Shown in pieces: positions 38,552 through 46,402 of a DNA stretch of 64,000 nucleotides (position 1 is its first letter; each line of letters begins with the position of its first letter). This DNA comes from Streptomyces parvus. Lineage in GTDB: Bacteria > Actinomycetota > Actinomycetes > Streptomycetales > Streptomycetaceae. Both the position numbers and the translations under genes were made by a program. Location of the stretch: contig NZ_CP135079.1 in NCBI RefSeq assembly GCF_032121415.1, positions 186,001-250,000 on the forward strand. The letters are read 5' to 3'. The notes below the pieces were generated by a model, which did no database searches, was not told where the DNA came from, and worked only from the letters and a program-made list of their open reading frames with translations.

Positions 38552-38764
38552 TCACCACGGCCCCGGCTCCTCGCCGGTGATCGACCGGATCACCGCTCGC
38601 AGGTTGATGTGGACGAGATCCACGTCGGCGATGGACAGGACGAGGTCCCCGGTGAGGACGGCCCCGCCGTTCAGCAGGCGGTCCAGGAGATCGATCAGGG
38701 CGACGGGCGGGCCGCCCCGGGGCTCGCTCTCGCCGAGAACCCCGCCGATGACGTCCGTGCTCAC
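38552..38764 (-). CDS. gvpS1: gas vesicle protein GvpS (GvpA-like), cluster 1
   Basis: A 70-residue member of the GvpA/GvpJ/GvpM family. The core VALIDLLDRLLNGGAVLTGD and the following IADVDLVHINLRAVI match the helix-strand-strand-helix pattern of GvpA. The GTG at 38764 overlaps the gvpL1 stop as GTGA, which decides the start; a longer frame upstream is antisense-like. In actinobacteria GvpS is a minor GvpA paralogue, presumably placed at vesicle ends or used in nucleation. Confidence 0.85.
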   Translation of the reverse strand: MSTDVIGGVLGESEPRGGPPVALIDLLDRLLNGGAVLTGDLVLSIADVDLVHINLRAVIRSITGEEPGPW

Positions 38765-39609
38765 CGTGGGCCACCGCCGTCCGCGCCCTCCGCCGTCACG
38801 GCGGTCGCGAACGAGTAGGGCGCCCACGGCCCTGTCACCTCGACCGCGACTCCGGGTACGTCCTCGGCGAGTGCGGAAAGCTCGCGGCGTAGCCGCTCCG
38901 TGTGCTCCCGGGGGACGAGATAGGCCTCGTTGGCGACGTTCACCCCCGGCCGGGAGGCGAGCTGCCCCTGTTGCGGACGGTGCACCGCCCGTGAGGCGGC
39001 CACCCCCTCCGCCAACCGCGCGGCACGGGCGGCCAGTTCGGATGCCGTCCGGTAGGCGTCCTGGCTGTCGCGCTGCTCCGCCTGACGCCGTCGCAGATAG
39101 GCGCGCCCCGCCCCGCCACCCGCCGGTGCCACCGTGGCCGGGGCCGGCGCGGCGGCCGTACGGGGATCGGCGTACACCTTCACCCCGAGCTCGACGTGAC
39201 CCTCCAGGCGACCCAACAGCTCCCGGAATTCGCTGCGTTGCCTGACCAGCATGTCGGCCACCCGGGCATCGTCCAGATAGACCGTGGCCAGCCGCATCGG
39301 CAGCACGGAGGTCTCAGCGAACGCGGCGTCCACCACCGCATGGTGGGCCCGGGCCACGGATTCGAGCCGGTCCAGGTCCTCCATCTGCGCGGTGAGGCCC
39401 TGCTCGCTGAACGTGTCCGACGGTACACCGGAGACGAGCGCACACAGCCCGCCCCCGCCGACGGGACGCAGGGGCCGTCCGTCCACACCGGGCAGCCGGG
39501 CGGCGAGCCCGTCCAGGGCGGGGCCCTCGCGGCCGACCGCGTACACGTAACTCATCTCGCCGACGCCCTCGCCCGGCGCCCCGACGGGCGCGTTCGGTCC
39601 GGCGTTCAT
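38761..39609 (-). CDS. gvpL1: gas vesicle protein GvpL/GvpF family, cluster 1
   Basis: A 282-residue GvpF/GvpL-family protein. It starts with the family pattern SYVYAVGREG, contains HHAVVDAAFAETSVLPMRLATVY in the middle and ends VTGPWAPYSFA, the conserved C-terminal motif. Family members chaperone GvpA and join the accessory complex. The ATG at 39609 overlaps the gvpJ1 stop as ATGA and is preceded by GAGGAGGAGCGAGG. The closest paralogue is gvpL2 (276 residues). Confidence 0.92.
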   Translation of the reverse strand: MNAGPNAPVGAPGEGVGEMSYVYAVGREGPALDGLAARLPGVDGRPLRPVGGGGLCALVSGVPSDTFSEQGLTAQMEDLDRLESVARAHHAVVDAAFAETSVLPMRLATVYLDDARVADMLVRQRSEFRELLGRLEGHVELGVKVYADPRTAAAPAPATVAPAGGGAGRAYLRRRQAEQRDSQDAYRTASELAARAARLAEGVAASRAVHRPQQGQLASRPGVNVANEAYLVPREHTERLRRELSALAEDVPGVAVEVTGPWAPYSFATAVTAEGADGGGPR

Positions 39610-40061
39610 CCTCGCTCCTCCTCTTCGGCCCGGGCCGCCGGGGCGTCGGCCGCGGCGGGGCCCGGGATCCCGGCGGCCGAGCGCAGACGGGCCAGTTCGG
39701 CACGCAGTTGCTCGTTCTCCTCGGCCAGCGCGTCCCTGCCGGTCCCGGCCTCGGTCTCCCGCGCGGGGCGGTTCCCGGTCTCCGCCGCGGGGCGGGCCCG
39801 TGAGGAGAGCGAGGGGTCGTGCTCCCACCAGTCGATGCCCATCTCCTTGGCCTTGTCGACGGAGGCGACGAGCAGGCGGAGCTTGATGGTGAGCAGTTCG
39901 ATGTCGAGCAGATTGATCTGGATGTCACCGGCGATGACGATGCCCTTGTCCAGCACCCTCTCCAGGATGTCGGCGAGGTTGGCCGACGAGCCCTGCTGCC
40001 CGTATGCCGGGCCGCCCCCCCGGGGCGGGGCCGGCATACGGCCGGCGAGTGATTCGGACAC
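39606..40061 (-). CDS. gvpJ1: gas vesicle protein GvpJ, cluster 1
   Basis: A 151-residue GvpA-family protein of the J type. The core NLADILERVLDKGIVIAGDI, then NLLDIELLTIKLRLLVASVDKAKEMGIDWWE, is nearly identical to GvpJ2. The C-terminal 70 residues are charged, with a predicted coiled coil (DALAEENEQLRAELARLR). GvpJ is a minor structural protein thought to sit at the conical tips. The start is a GTG at 40061 with a weak ribosome site. Confidence 0.92.
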   Translation of the reverse strand: MSESLAGRMPAPPRGGGPAYGQQGSSANLADILERVLDKGIVIAGDIQINLLDIELLTIKLRLLVASVDKAKEMGIDWWEHDPSLSSRARPAAETGNRPARETEAGTGRDALAEENEQLRAELARLRSAAGIPGPAAADAPAARAEEEERG

Positions 40062-40114
40062 GGTGTCTCACGCCTTTCCGTGGGGTGTCGGTGCGGGTCT
40101 GTCTGCGAGCCCGG

Positions 40115-41320
40115 TCACCGGTCGGCGGCGGCCGCACGGCGGCGGGAGCGGCGGGCCGGCCGAGGCTCCTCCTCCGTCTCGTCGGCTGCCGCCTCGTCGT
40201 CGTACTGTTCCTCGGCGTCCTCGTCCGTGGACTCCTCCGCCGGTTCCTCCAGCTCGTCCGTGGACTCCTCCGCCGGTTCCTCCAACTCGTCCGCCGGCTC
40301 GGCGTCCTCGTCGTCCTCGTCGACGAACTCCTCGTCCTGCGGCTCTTCGTCGTCGTACGCGAGATCGTCGTCCTCGGAAGCCTCGTCCTCGGAACCGTCA
40401 CCCTCGGCGCGGAGCTGCTCGTCCTCGTACGCGTCGTCGGGCGAGCCGTCATCGGTCTCGGTGCCCTCGTCGTTCCGCGCCTCTTCCTCCTCGAGCGCCT
40501 CGTCATGCCCGACGACGACTTCCCCGTCGCGGATCTCGCCCCGCCAGCTGTCGGTCGCCTCACCGCGCATCATGATGAACTTGCGGTAGAGCTTGAGGTC
40601 GAGCCGGGCGCGGCGGCCCTGGGCGCGCCAGATGTTTCCGGTCTTCTCGAACAGCCCCTTGGGGAAGTATTCGAGGACCAGCAGGACGCGGGTCAGATCG
40701 TCGGTGATCGCGTGGAAGGTGACCACGCCCTTGACGGTTCCCTTGGCGCCTTCGGTGGTCCAGGTGATGCGTTCGTCGGGCACCTGCTCGGTGACGTTCG
40801 CCTTCCAGCTGCGGGTCGACTTGGCGACCTTCACCTTCCAGTTGCTGGTGGTGTCGTCGGCCTTCTCCACGCTCACGACACCCTTGGCGAACGAGCTGAA
40901 CTCCTGGAACTGGGTCCACTGGTCGTACGCCTCGCGGACCGGCACGCCGACGTCGATGTCCTCGACGATGGTGACGCTCTTGGACTTGCCCCCTCCGGAC
41001 TTGCGCCCCTTGCCGAACAATCCCTTGACCTTGTCCTTGACGGTGTCCTTGAGATGGGAGGCGCCCGCGCTCAGGGCGGCCTGACCGGGGGATTTGCCTT
41101 CGCCGAGGGCTTGGCCGCCCTTGGCCAGGCCCTTGAGGGCCCCGGACCCGCCCCCGGGCTCCGCGAGCTTGGACACCGAGTCGCCCAGACGGTGCCCCAG
41201 CTGGGTCACCGCTTGTTCGGCGCGGGCCCGGACGTAGTTCTGCAACTCGTCCTTGAGCCGGTCCGTGGCCGGGTTCTTGACCACGTCGTCCTTGATGGCG
41301 CCGAGTGCGGAATCAGGCAT
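40115..41320 (-). CDS. gvpZ1: GvpZ-type SRPBCC protein with polyacidic tail, cluster 1
   Basis: A 401-residue protein. Residues 1-105 are helical and charged (DRLKDELQNYVRARAEQAV). Residues about 118-265 form an SRPBCC/cyclase-dehydrase fold (EAYDQWTQFQEFSSF, VPDERITWTTEGAKG). From about 275 to 385 the chain is mostly Glu and Asp with an internal duplication ELEEPAEESTD, and it ends in a basic RRSRRRAAAADR. GAGGAGGCGACG precedes the ATG; the gene overlaps gvpY1 by 8 bp. GvpZ is specific to actinobacterial gas vesicle clusters and its role is unknown; the helix-grip fold often binds hydrophobic ligands. Confidence 0.85.
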   Translation of the reverse strand: MPDSALGAIKDDVVKNPATDRLKDELQNYVRARAEQAVTQLGHRLGDSVSKLAEPGGGSGALKGLAKGGQALGEGKSPGQAALSAGASHLKDTVKDKVKGLFGKGRKSGGGKSKSVTIVEDIDVGVPVREAYDQWTQFQEFSSFAKGVVSVEKADDTTSNWKVKVAKSTRSWKANVTEQVPDERITWTTEGAKGTVKGVVTFHAITDDLTRVLLVLEYFPKGLFEKTGNIWRAQGRRARLDLKLYRKFIMMRGEATDSWRGEIRDGEVVVGHDEALEEEEARNDEGTETDDGSPDDAYEDEQLRAEGDGSEDEASEDDDLAYDDEEPQDEEFVDEDDEDAEPADELEEPAEESTDELEEPAEESTDEDAEEQYDDEAAADETEEEPRPARRSRRRAAAADR

Positions 41321-41906
41321 CGTCGCCTCCTCGGGCCTTGCGGGCGCCGGAGGCAGCTGCCTTGCGGGCGCCTCCCGCGCGCTTGCGGGCGGGGGCGGAG
41401 GTCTTGCCGCCGCTCCCCGAACGGCCGGAGCCGGACGAGGACCGGTTCCTGGATGCGGACTTGGCACCGGAGGCGGCGGTCTTGCGGGGAGCCCGCTTGC
41501 GGTTCTCGCTGCCGCCCGTGTCTTCCTCGTCCCCGGCCGCCTCGGCTTCGTCCTCGTCGGCCGCCCTGTGCTCCTCGTCCTCGTCCGGTTCCTCCTCGTC
41601 GGCCACGGGGGCGGCGCCCAGCGCCTGCGTGCGCTGCTGCAGGGAGTCGGCCAGGCTGCCGGCCCGCTGGGTGACGGCCTTGGTGGCCGCCGTCCTGGTG
41701 GCCTCCACCAGTTCCTTGCGCACCTGGTCGTTGAGCGAGCCCAGGGCCGGCGAGTCGGCGAGCATCCTGCCGATCTGCCGCGGATCGAGATCGATCTTCT
41801 TGCCGAGGAGGAACATCCCGAACCCCAGGGCGAGTTTGGCCTTCTTGGTGCGCCCCAGCAGGTATCCCCCCACCAGAGCGGCGCCTATCTTGGCGTTCTT
41901 CGTCAT
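41313..41906 (-). CDS. gvpY1: GvpY-type protein, cluster 1
   Basis: A 197-residue protein. Its N-terminus (KIGAALVGGYLLGRTKKAKLALGFGMFLLGKKIDLDPRQ) aligns with GvpY2 and includes a short hydrophobic stretch. A helical segment follows (about 50-100), then an acidic stretch (EEEPDEDEEH) and a Lys/Arg/Ser/Ala-rich tail ending in GGDDA. The ATG at 41906 was chosen over 41954 because the paralogue starts equivalently and GAGGTG lies upstream. Known only from streptomycete-type gas vesicle clusters; no biochemical role is established. Confidence 0.8.
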   Translation of the reverse strand: MTKNAKIGAALVGGYLLGRTKKAKLALGFGMFLLGKKIDLDPRQIGRMLADSPALGSLNDQVRKELVEATRTAATKAVTQRAGSLADSLQQRTQALGAAPVADEEEPDEDEEHRAADEDEAEAAGDEEDTGGSENRKRAPRKTAASGAKSASRNRSSSGSGRSGSGGKTSAPARKRAGGARKAAASGARKARGGDDA

Positions 41907-41957
41907 GTGCGATGCACCTCTGATCTCCCCCCGGTCACGTGTGGTTGTGGTCATGGG

Positions 41958-42215
41958 TCACGGCCCATGCCGTGTGCTGTTGCGGTACTCCTCGATCTCG
42001 TCGAGCCGGTCGAGCAGCTCGTCCTCGCGCCGGTCGAACTCCTCGGCGTCGATGAGGCCGTCGTTCAGGTCCTGTTCCAGTTGCGCGAGCCGGACACGTA
42101 CCGGCTCGGGGTCGTAGTACTCCTCCTCGGCGGCGTGGACGACCTGGTCGAGAACCCAGACCGTCCCCCGTACGGGTGCCAGCGGCAGGGTCAGGATGCT
42201 GCTGATGAGGCCCAT
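41958..42215 (-). CDS. gvpG1: gas vesicle protein GvpG, cluster 1
   Basis: An 85-residue GvpG. It starts MGLISSILTLPLAPVRGTVW and continues with the acidic helix LAQLEQDLNDGLIDAEEFDRREDELLDRL, both typical of the family. GvpG is an accessory protein needed for vesicle assembly in other systems. GGAGGTGA lies 10 nt before the ATG. It follows gvpF1 by 46 nt. Confidence 0.93.
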   Translation of the reverse strand: MGLISSILTLPLAPVRGTVWVLDQVVHAAEEEYYDPEPVRVRLAQLEQDLNDGLIDAEEFDRREDELLDRLDEIEEYRNSTRHGP

Positions 42216-42261
42216 GGCGGACAGATCACCTCCGCTCCCGGAGCCCTGACGGGCCCTGCGG

Positions 42262-42972
42262 TCAGACGAAGCTGTACGGCGGCAGCGGGCCCGTCAGGGT
42301 GAACGAGTAGGCGTCACCGAGCCGGTCCGCCTCGCGTTGGACCGCGGCCACGAAGCCTTCGGTCTCTGTCCGGGGCACGAGGAAGGACAGATTGAGGAAC
42401 TGCTGCGCGGCCGGCTCGGCGTGCGAGCTGCGGGGGGCGGCCTCCGCCAGCCGGGCGGCGATGTCCTCCGCCTCCTTCTGACGGCGGGCGGCCACCTCTC
42501 GGGCGACCAGCTCCCCCAGGGCGACCCGGTCGTCGTGGCTGCCCTGGGCGCGGGTGCGTTCGTTGAGCTGACGGATCTCGTCGGACTCGGTCATGATCTC
42601 CCGCAGGAGGTCGTCCTCGTCGCGGCCGGCCTTGAGGTTGTACTCCACATGGCCGCCCAGTTCCGCCAGGCGCTCCCGGTACGCGTCCGCCTCCCGGTCC
42701 AGGGCCGCGGTGACCTCGTCGTCGTCGGGGCCCACCAGACCGAACCTCATGGGCAGGGTCGCGCCGCCCGCCATGAGCGCTTCCAGAACGCTCTGATGGG
42801 CCATGACGTCGCGTCGCTTGGCGCGAAGGCCGGGGGGCGCGTCGCTCACGACCGCGGCCAGCCGGTCGGTGCGCAGGGTGCGCAGCTCCGAGGGCGGATC
42901 GCCCACGCCGTGCAGGCCGTTCAGGGGCAGCGGGTGGTCGGCGCCGGTGATGGCGTAGATGTAGGTGGGCAC
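42262..42972 (-). CDS. gvpF1: gas vesicle protein GvpF, cluster 1
   Basis: A 236-residue GvpF/GvpL-family protein with YIYAITGADHPLPL at the start, HQSVLEALMAGGATLPMRFGLV in the middle and LTGPLPPYSFV at the end. The start is GTG at 42972, with GAGGAG inside the end of gvpA1 and a 2-nt gap, indicating coupling. GvpF is generally the family member that binds GvpA during assembly. Confidence 0.93.
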   Translation of the reverse strand: MPTYIYAITGADHPLPLNGLHGVGDPPSELRTLRTDRLAAVVSDAPPGLRAKRRDVMAHQSVLEALMAGGATLPMRFGLVGPDDDEVTAALDREADAYRERLAELGGHVEYNLKAGRDEDDLLREIMTESDEIRQLNERTRAQGSHDDRVALGELVAREVAARRQKEAEDIAARLAEAAPRSSHAEPAAQQFLNLSFLVPRTETEGFVAAVQREADRLGDAYSFTLTGPLPPYSFV

Positions 42973-42974
42973 CG

Positions 42975-43409
42975 CTACTCCTCGCGTCGCTGGGTCTGAC
43001 GGCTGGATGTCGACTTACGGGCCGGGCGCTTGCGGGGCTCCTCCTCGGGCTCCTCGCGCTTGCCCTGCAACGACTCGCTGAACGCCTCGACGGCGCCGGT
43101 GAGCGCGCCCTTGGACTTGCCCTTGGCGCCGTTCTCCGTCATGTCTCCGACCAGATCGGTGAGCTGGCTCGGCGCCTTGCGGCCGGACTCCAGATCGAGC
43201 CGGTTGCACGCCTCGGCGAACCGCAGATAGGTGTCGACACTGGCGACGACCACCCGGACATCGATTTTGAGAATTTCGATACCGACCAGGGAGACGCGGA
43301 CGAACGCGTCGATGACGAGCCCACGGTCGAGTATGAGTTCAAGAACGTCGTAGAGATTTCCCGAGCCGCTCCCACCGGACGTCGCATTGCTCTGCTGGAC
43401 GAGTGTCAT
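42975..43409 (-). CDS. gvpA1: gas vesicle structural protein GvpA, cluster 1
   Basis: A 144-residue GvpA. The conserved shell-forming core is [19 protein letters not shown], then [31 protein letters not shown] (about residues 18-70). Canonical GvpA is about 70-75 residues; here 70 extra residues follow, charged and Lys/Arg/Glu-rich. AAGGAG lies 7 nt before the ATG. As the main shell protein it should be the most highly expressed gene of the cluster. The basic-acidic tail is shared in style, not in exact sequence, with GvpA2. Confidence 0.93.
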   Translation of the reverse strand: MTLVQQSNATSGGSGSGNLYDVLELILDRGLVIDAFVRVSLVGIEILKIDVRVVVASVDTYLRFAEACNRLDLESGRKAPSQLTDLVGDMTENGAKGKSKGALTGAVEAFSESLQGKREEPEEEPRKRPARKSTSSRQTQRREE

Positions 43410-43467
43410 GGGGAACTCCTTTCGGTGATCTTCGTTACGTTTGACGAATTACGCCGCCGACGGAACG

Positions 43468-43767
43468 TCAGCGACGGTCGATCTGGCCCCTGGCATAGCG
43501 GCGCAGTCGCTCGTAGGACAACAGCGTTCCCTGCGGGTCGAGTTGTACCCGGTAGGAGGCCATCACGCTCATGGTGTCCGGCACTCTCTCCACCTCGACC
43601 ACTTCCACGTCTGCCGACCAACCGTCATCGGTGGCCTGCACCGCGGAAACAGAGCCGGGCTCGCACTGGAGCAATTCCGTGAGCTGCGCGGAGGCCTTCC
43701 GCATGGCAGTAGGAACGTCGACGCGCTTTCCGTCGTGCTCTTCATCGGTCTTCTTCTCGGTGCTCAT
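43468..43767 (-). CDS. gvpO1: gas vesicle protein GvpO, cluster 1
   Basis: A 99-residue GvpO, first gene of cluster 1. The family core is VSAVQATDDGWSADVEVVEVERVPDTMSVMASYRVQLDPQG and ends YERLRRYARG. The N-terminal 20 residues are charged and disordered-looking. AGGTGAAGG precedes the ATG at 43767. A 58-nt AT-richer gap separates it from gvpA1. GvpO is required for gas vesicles in haloarchaea and may act on expression or assembly. Confidence 0.92.
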   Translation of the reverse strand: MSTEKKTDEEHDGKRVDVPTAMRKASAQLTELLQCEPGSVSAVQATDDGWSADVEVVEVERVPDTMSVMASYRVQLDPQGTLLSYERLRRYARGQIDRR

Positions 43768-43960
43768 CCTTCACCTGTCGCCGGGGATAACCGCTTGTTG
43801 ATCGGTCTCCGTCGTCCGTGGCTGACATTCGCTTGCCCCTGCGATCCGGACGTATGCGCGAACGGAGCAGTCAATGGCGGCGATGCGCACGTCGGGCACC
43901 AGATCTTCCCTCTCCTGTTTCTCGGGGCGACGTGCGGAGCCGCCGCCCCGCGTGTGCCGG

Positions 43961-43985
43961 GGGTCCTCCTCACACCTCGGGGTAC
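43961..43985 (+). promoter_or_regulatory. possible SigB-type promoter for the GlsB-like gene
   Basis: GGGT at 43961-43964, 15 nt, then GGGTAC at 43980-43985 fits the Streptomyces stress sigma consensus GNNT-N14-16-GGGTAC. It lies about 40 nt before the start at 44027. The rest of the gap 43768-44026 shows no gene; the gvpO1 promoter must lie there but I could not place it. Confidence 0.5.
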
Positions 43986-44026
43986 GCGAAGCGGACACGC
44001 CCGCCACGAACACGAAGGAGTCAGCC

Positions 44027-44314
44027 ATGGAAATCTCCGGAGTCGTCAGCGCTCTGGTCATCGGGGCGGCGGTCGGCCTGCTGGGGCGCCTCGTCCTGCC
44101 CGGCCGGCAGCACATCGGCGTTCTGTGGACGCTCGTCGTCGGCATGGCGGCAGCGCTTCTCGGCTCGCTGCTGGCATCCCTCCTGGGGGTGGGCGACACG
44201 GGGGGCGTCGACTGGTTCGAGTGGCTCGTCCAGATCGCCCTGGCCGGCCTGGGTGTGGCCGCCCTGGACCGCGCCCTGGCCGGAACCGAACGGCGACCGC
44301 GGAGGCACGCCTGA
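44027..44314 (+). CDS. GlsB/YeaQ/YmgE (transglycosylase-associated) membrane protein
   Basis: A 95-residue protein with three hydrophobic helices (VSALVIGAAVGLLGRLVLPG, VLWTLVVGMAAALLGSLLASLLG, WLVQIALAGLGVAALDRAL). This is the small stress-associated membrane protein family named transglycosylase-associated. GAAGGAG lies 7 nt before the ATG, and a SigB-like promoter is upstream. It is convergent with the YihY/BrkB gene and lies between the two gas vesicle clusters. Confidence 0.85.
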   Translation: MEISGVVSALVIGAAVGLLGRLVLPGRQHIGVLWTLVVGMAAALLGSLLASLLGVGDTGGVDWFEWLVQIALAGLGVAALDRALAGTERRPRRHA

Positions 44315-44336
44315 CGCCCACGGGCGGATCGCGCGT

Positions 44337-45446
44337 TCAGTCGGTCCGCAGGTCGCTGGTGGGGCCCGTCCCGCCCATGGCGCGACGGTCCTCGTCGGTC
44401 CATGAACGGGTGTCGCGAGGTTCGACGTAGGGCTCCTCGAACGGGGGGTGGCCTCCCAGGATGGCGCGCTCGCGGGCCATCTCCGCGTCGAACTCCAGGC
44501 CCAGCAGGATCGCCAGATTGGTGATCCACAGCCAGACCAGGAAGACGATGACGCCGGCCAGTGCCCCGTAGGTCTTGTTGTACGAGCCGAAGTTGGCGAC
44601 GTAGAACGCGAATCCGGCGGAGGCAGCCATCCAGATCAGCAGCGCCAGAACGCTGCCCAGGGAGCCGAAGGCGAAGCCCCGCCCCTTGGCGTTCGGGGCC
44701 GCCCAGTACAGAACCGCCAGGAGGACGGCCACGCAGGCGACGAGGGCGGGCCACTTGGCGATCGACCAGATCAGGAGCGCCGTGTCGCCAATGCCCAGCA
44801 GGGCGCCGAGCTCACGGGCGATTCCCCCGGTCAGCACCACCATCAGGGCGCAGGCGCAGGCCAGGATCATGAGCACCAGGGTGAGCCCGACGCGTACCGG
44901 CAGCACCTTCCACAGCGGACGGCCCTCCGGCAGGTCGTAGACCGAGTTCGCCGCACGCATGAAGGCCGCCACATAGCCCGAGGCGACCCACAGAGCCCCC
45001 AGCAGGCCGACGATCGCCAGCACCGAACCGGTGCCGCCGCTGCCCTCCAGCTGAGTGATGGCGCTCGTGATCACGTCCTTGGCGGCTCCCGGCGCCAGCT
45101 TCTCGACGTTGTCCAGCGCCTTCCGCGTGGTCGACTCCCCCGCGATCCCGAGGAGCGAGACCAGCACCAGAAGGGCCGGGAAGAGCGACAGGATTCCGTA
45201 GTACGTGAGCCCCGCGGCCCGGTCGGTCAGCTCGTCCCGCTGAAATTCCTTCGCCGTCCGCTTGAGGACCGCCCACCACGACGCCCGGCCCAGCTCGGTC
45301 GGCGCATCCGGTGCGTCGCGCTCCACCTGGGCGCCGGGCCCGTTCGGCCCACCCCCGTCTCCTTTCTCCTTCCGCTCCGTCGCACCGCGGCTCCCCGGGA
45401 CCTGCCCGTGCGGAGAGCCCTGCTCACTGCGCTGTTCATCGGCCAT
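44337..45446 (-). CDS. YihY/BrkB family membrane protein
   Basis: A 369-residue protein. The first 50 residues are charged and disordered. From about residue 60 it shows the family pattern: FQRDELTDRAAGLTYYGILSLFPALLVLVSLLG, then YVAAFMRAANSVYDLPEGRP, GSVLALLIWMAASAGFAFYVANFG and LVWLWITNLAILLGLEFDAEM, giving about six membrane helices. It was once misnamed ribonuclease BN; its transport role is unclear. The acidic C-terminus is cytoplasmic. Its 5' end faces gvpO2 across 131 nt, so the two share a promoter region. Confidence 0.9.
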   Translation of the reverse strand: MADEQRSEQGSPHGQVPGSRGATERKEKGDGGGPNGPGAQVERDAPDAPTELGRASWWAVLKRTAKEFQRDELTDRAAGLTYYGILSLFPALLVLVSLLGIAGESTTRKALDNVEKLAPGAAKDVITSAITQLEGSGGTGSVLAIVGLLGALWVASGYVAAFMRAANSVYDLPEGRPLWKVLPVRVGLTLVLMILACACALMVVLTGGIARELGALLGIGDTALLIWSIAKWPALVACVAVLLAVLYWAAPNAKGRGFAFGSLGSVLALLIWMAASAGFAFYVANFGSYNKTYGALAGVIVFLVWLWITNLAILLGLEFDAEMARERAILGGHPPFEEPYVEPRDTRSWTDEDRRAMGGTGPTSDLRTD

Positions 45447-45577
45447 GGAGGGCGGCTACCCCCGAGAGCGTCGATATGCAGGCCCGACCGCCCTCCTGGA
45501 AGCACACGCCGCAGCACAGGTCGCCCCACCGGTCCGCCCAAGATGCGGCGCGCCCGAATCTGACGAGACTGGGCCCT

Positions 45578-45898
45578 ATGGCAGACCAACGTTCGGCGCG
45601 GGCCACGAGCCCGACCAGGGCCCGGAAAAAGACCGCGCCCAAGAAGGGGCCCGAGCACGCTGCTCGCGCTGCCTGCCAGAGCCTGGAGGGGCTGATCGGC
45701 CATCGCGCCGAAGGCGTCTCCGCGGTCCGGCGTTCGGACGACGACGGCTGGTGCGTGGTCGTGGACGTTCTCGAGGTACCCCGGATCCCGGACACGACGA
45801 GCCTGCTCGCCTCCTACGAGGTGCAGCTGGACAAGGCCGGAGAGCTCCAGGAGTACCGCCGGGTCCGTCGCTACCGACGCGGTGCCGCAGACGAGTGA
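45578..45898 (+). CDS. gvpO2: gas vesicle protein GvpO, cluster 2
   Basis: A 106-residue GvpO, first gene of cluster 2. The core matches GvpO1 in order: VSAVRRSDDDGWCVVVDVLEVPRIPDTTSLLASYEVQLDKAGELQEYRRVRRY. The N-terminus is Lys/Ala/Arg-rich. The ATG at 45578 has no good ribosome site and may be leaderless. It is 36 nt from gvpA2. Confidence 0.92.
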   Translation: MADQRSARATSPTRARKKTAPKKGPEHAARAACQSLEGLIGHRAEGVSAVRRSDDDGWCVVVDVLEVPRIPDTTSLLASYEVQLDKAGELQEYRRVRRYRRGAADE

Positions 45899-45934
45899 TC
45901 CGAGACCGTCCGAACAGCTGGAAGGACCCACCCC

Positions 45935-46399
45935 ATGGCAACCACCACCACGACCTACGCCGACGAGATCGCTCCGTGCCCGCCCCGCGCCGGCACCTTG
46001 TACGACGTGCTGGAGCTCATTCTCGACCGGGGCATGGTGATCGACGTGTTCGTCCGGGTCTCCCTGGTCGGCATCGAGATCATCAAGATCGATGCCCGCA
46101 TAGTCGTGGCCAGCGTGGACACCTACCTCCGCTTCGCCGAGGCGTGCAACCGGCTCGACCTCGAACGGGACTCCCGCAGCACGACCGTCCCCGAGCTGCT
46201 CAGCGGCGGTGCGGCCAAGTCCATCGGCAAGCGCAAGGTGCGCAACGCCGCGGAGTCGGTGGGTGGTTCCCTGCGCAAGGCGGTGGGATACGACGAGGAT
46301 TCCGACGAGGCGGACGAAGAGGACGAGCGCCCGAAGCAGCGTCGGGCCCCGGCCCGCAGCGGCGGCAGCTCAAGCCGGCGCCGCCGAGCGGAGGCCTGA
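45935..46399 (+). CDS. gvpA2: gas vesicle structural protein GvpA, cluster 2
   Basis: A 154-residue GvpA with shell core [18 protein letters not shown], then [31 protein letters not shown], almost the same as GvpA1. The 75-residue C-terminal extension is acidic in the middle (DEDSDEADEEDER) and Arg/Ser-rich at the end. GGAAGG lies about 8 nt before the ATG. Two GvpA genes in one window imply either two vesicle types or mixed shells. Confidence 0.93.
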   Translation: MATTTTTYADEIAPCPPRAGTLYDVLELILDRGMVIDVFVRVSLVGIEIIKIDARIVVASVDTYLRFAEACNRLDLERDSRSTTVPELLSGGAAKSIGKRKVRNAAESVGGSLRKAVGYDEDSDEADEEDERPKQRRAPARSGGSSSRRRRAEA

Positions 46400-46402
46400 G
46401 CC

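Noticed and set aside
41907..41954. Alternative upstream start for gvpY1 (MTTTTRDRGE).
   Set aside because: No ribosome site precedes it, and GvpY2 aligns with the start at 41906.
45456..45479. A SigB-like promoter (GCAT-N14-GGGTAG, minus strand) before the BrkB gene.
   Set aside because: The -10 would be only about 9 nt from the start codon and ends in AG instead of AY; too weak to list.
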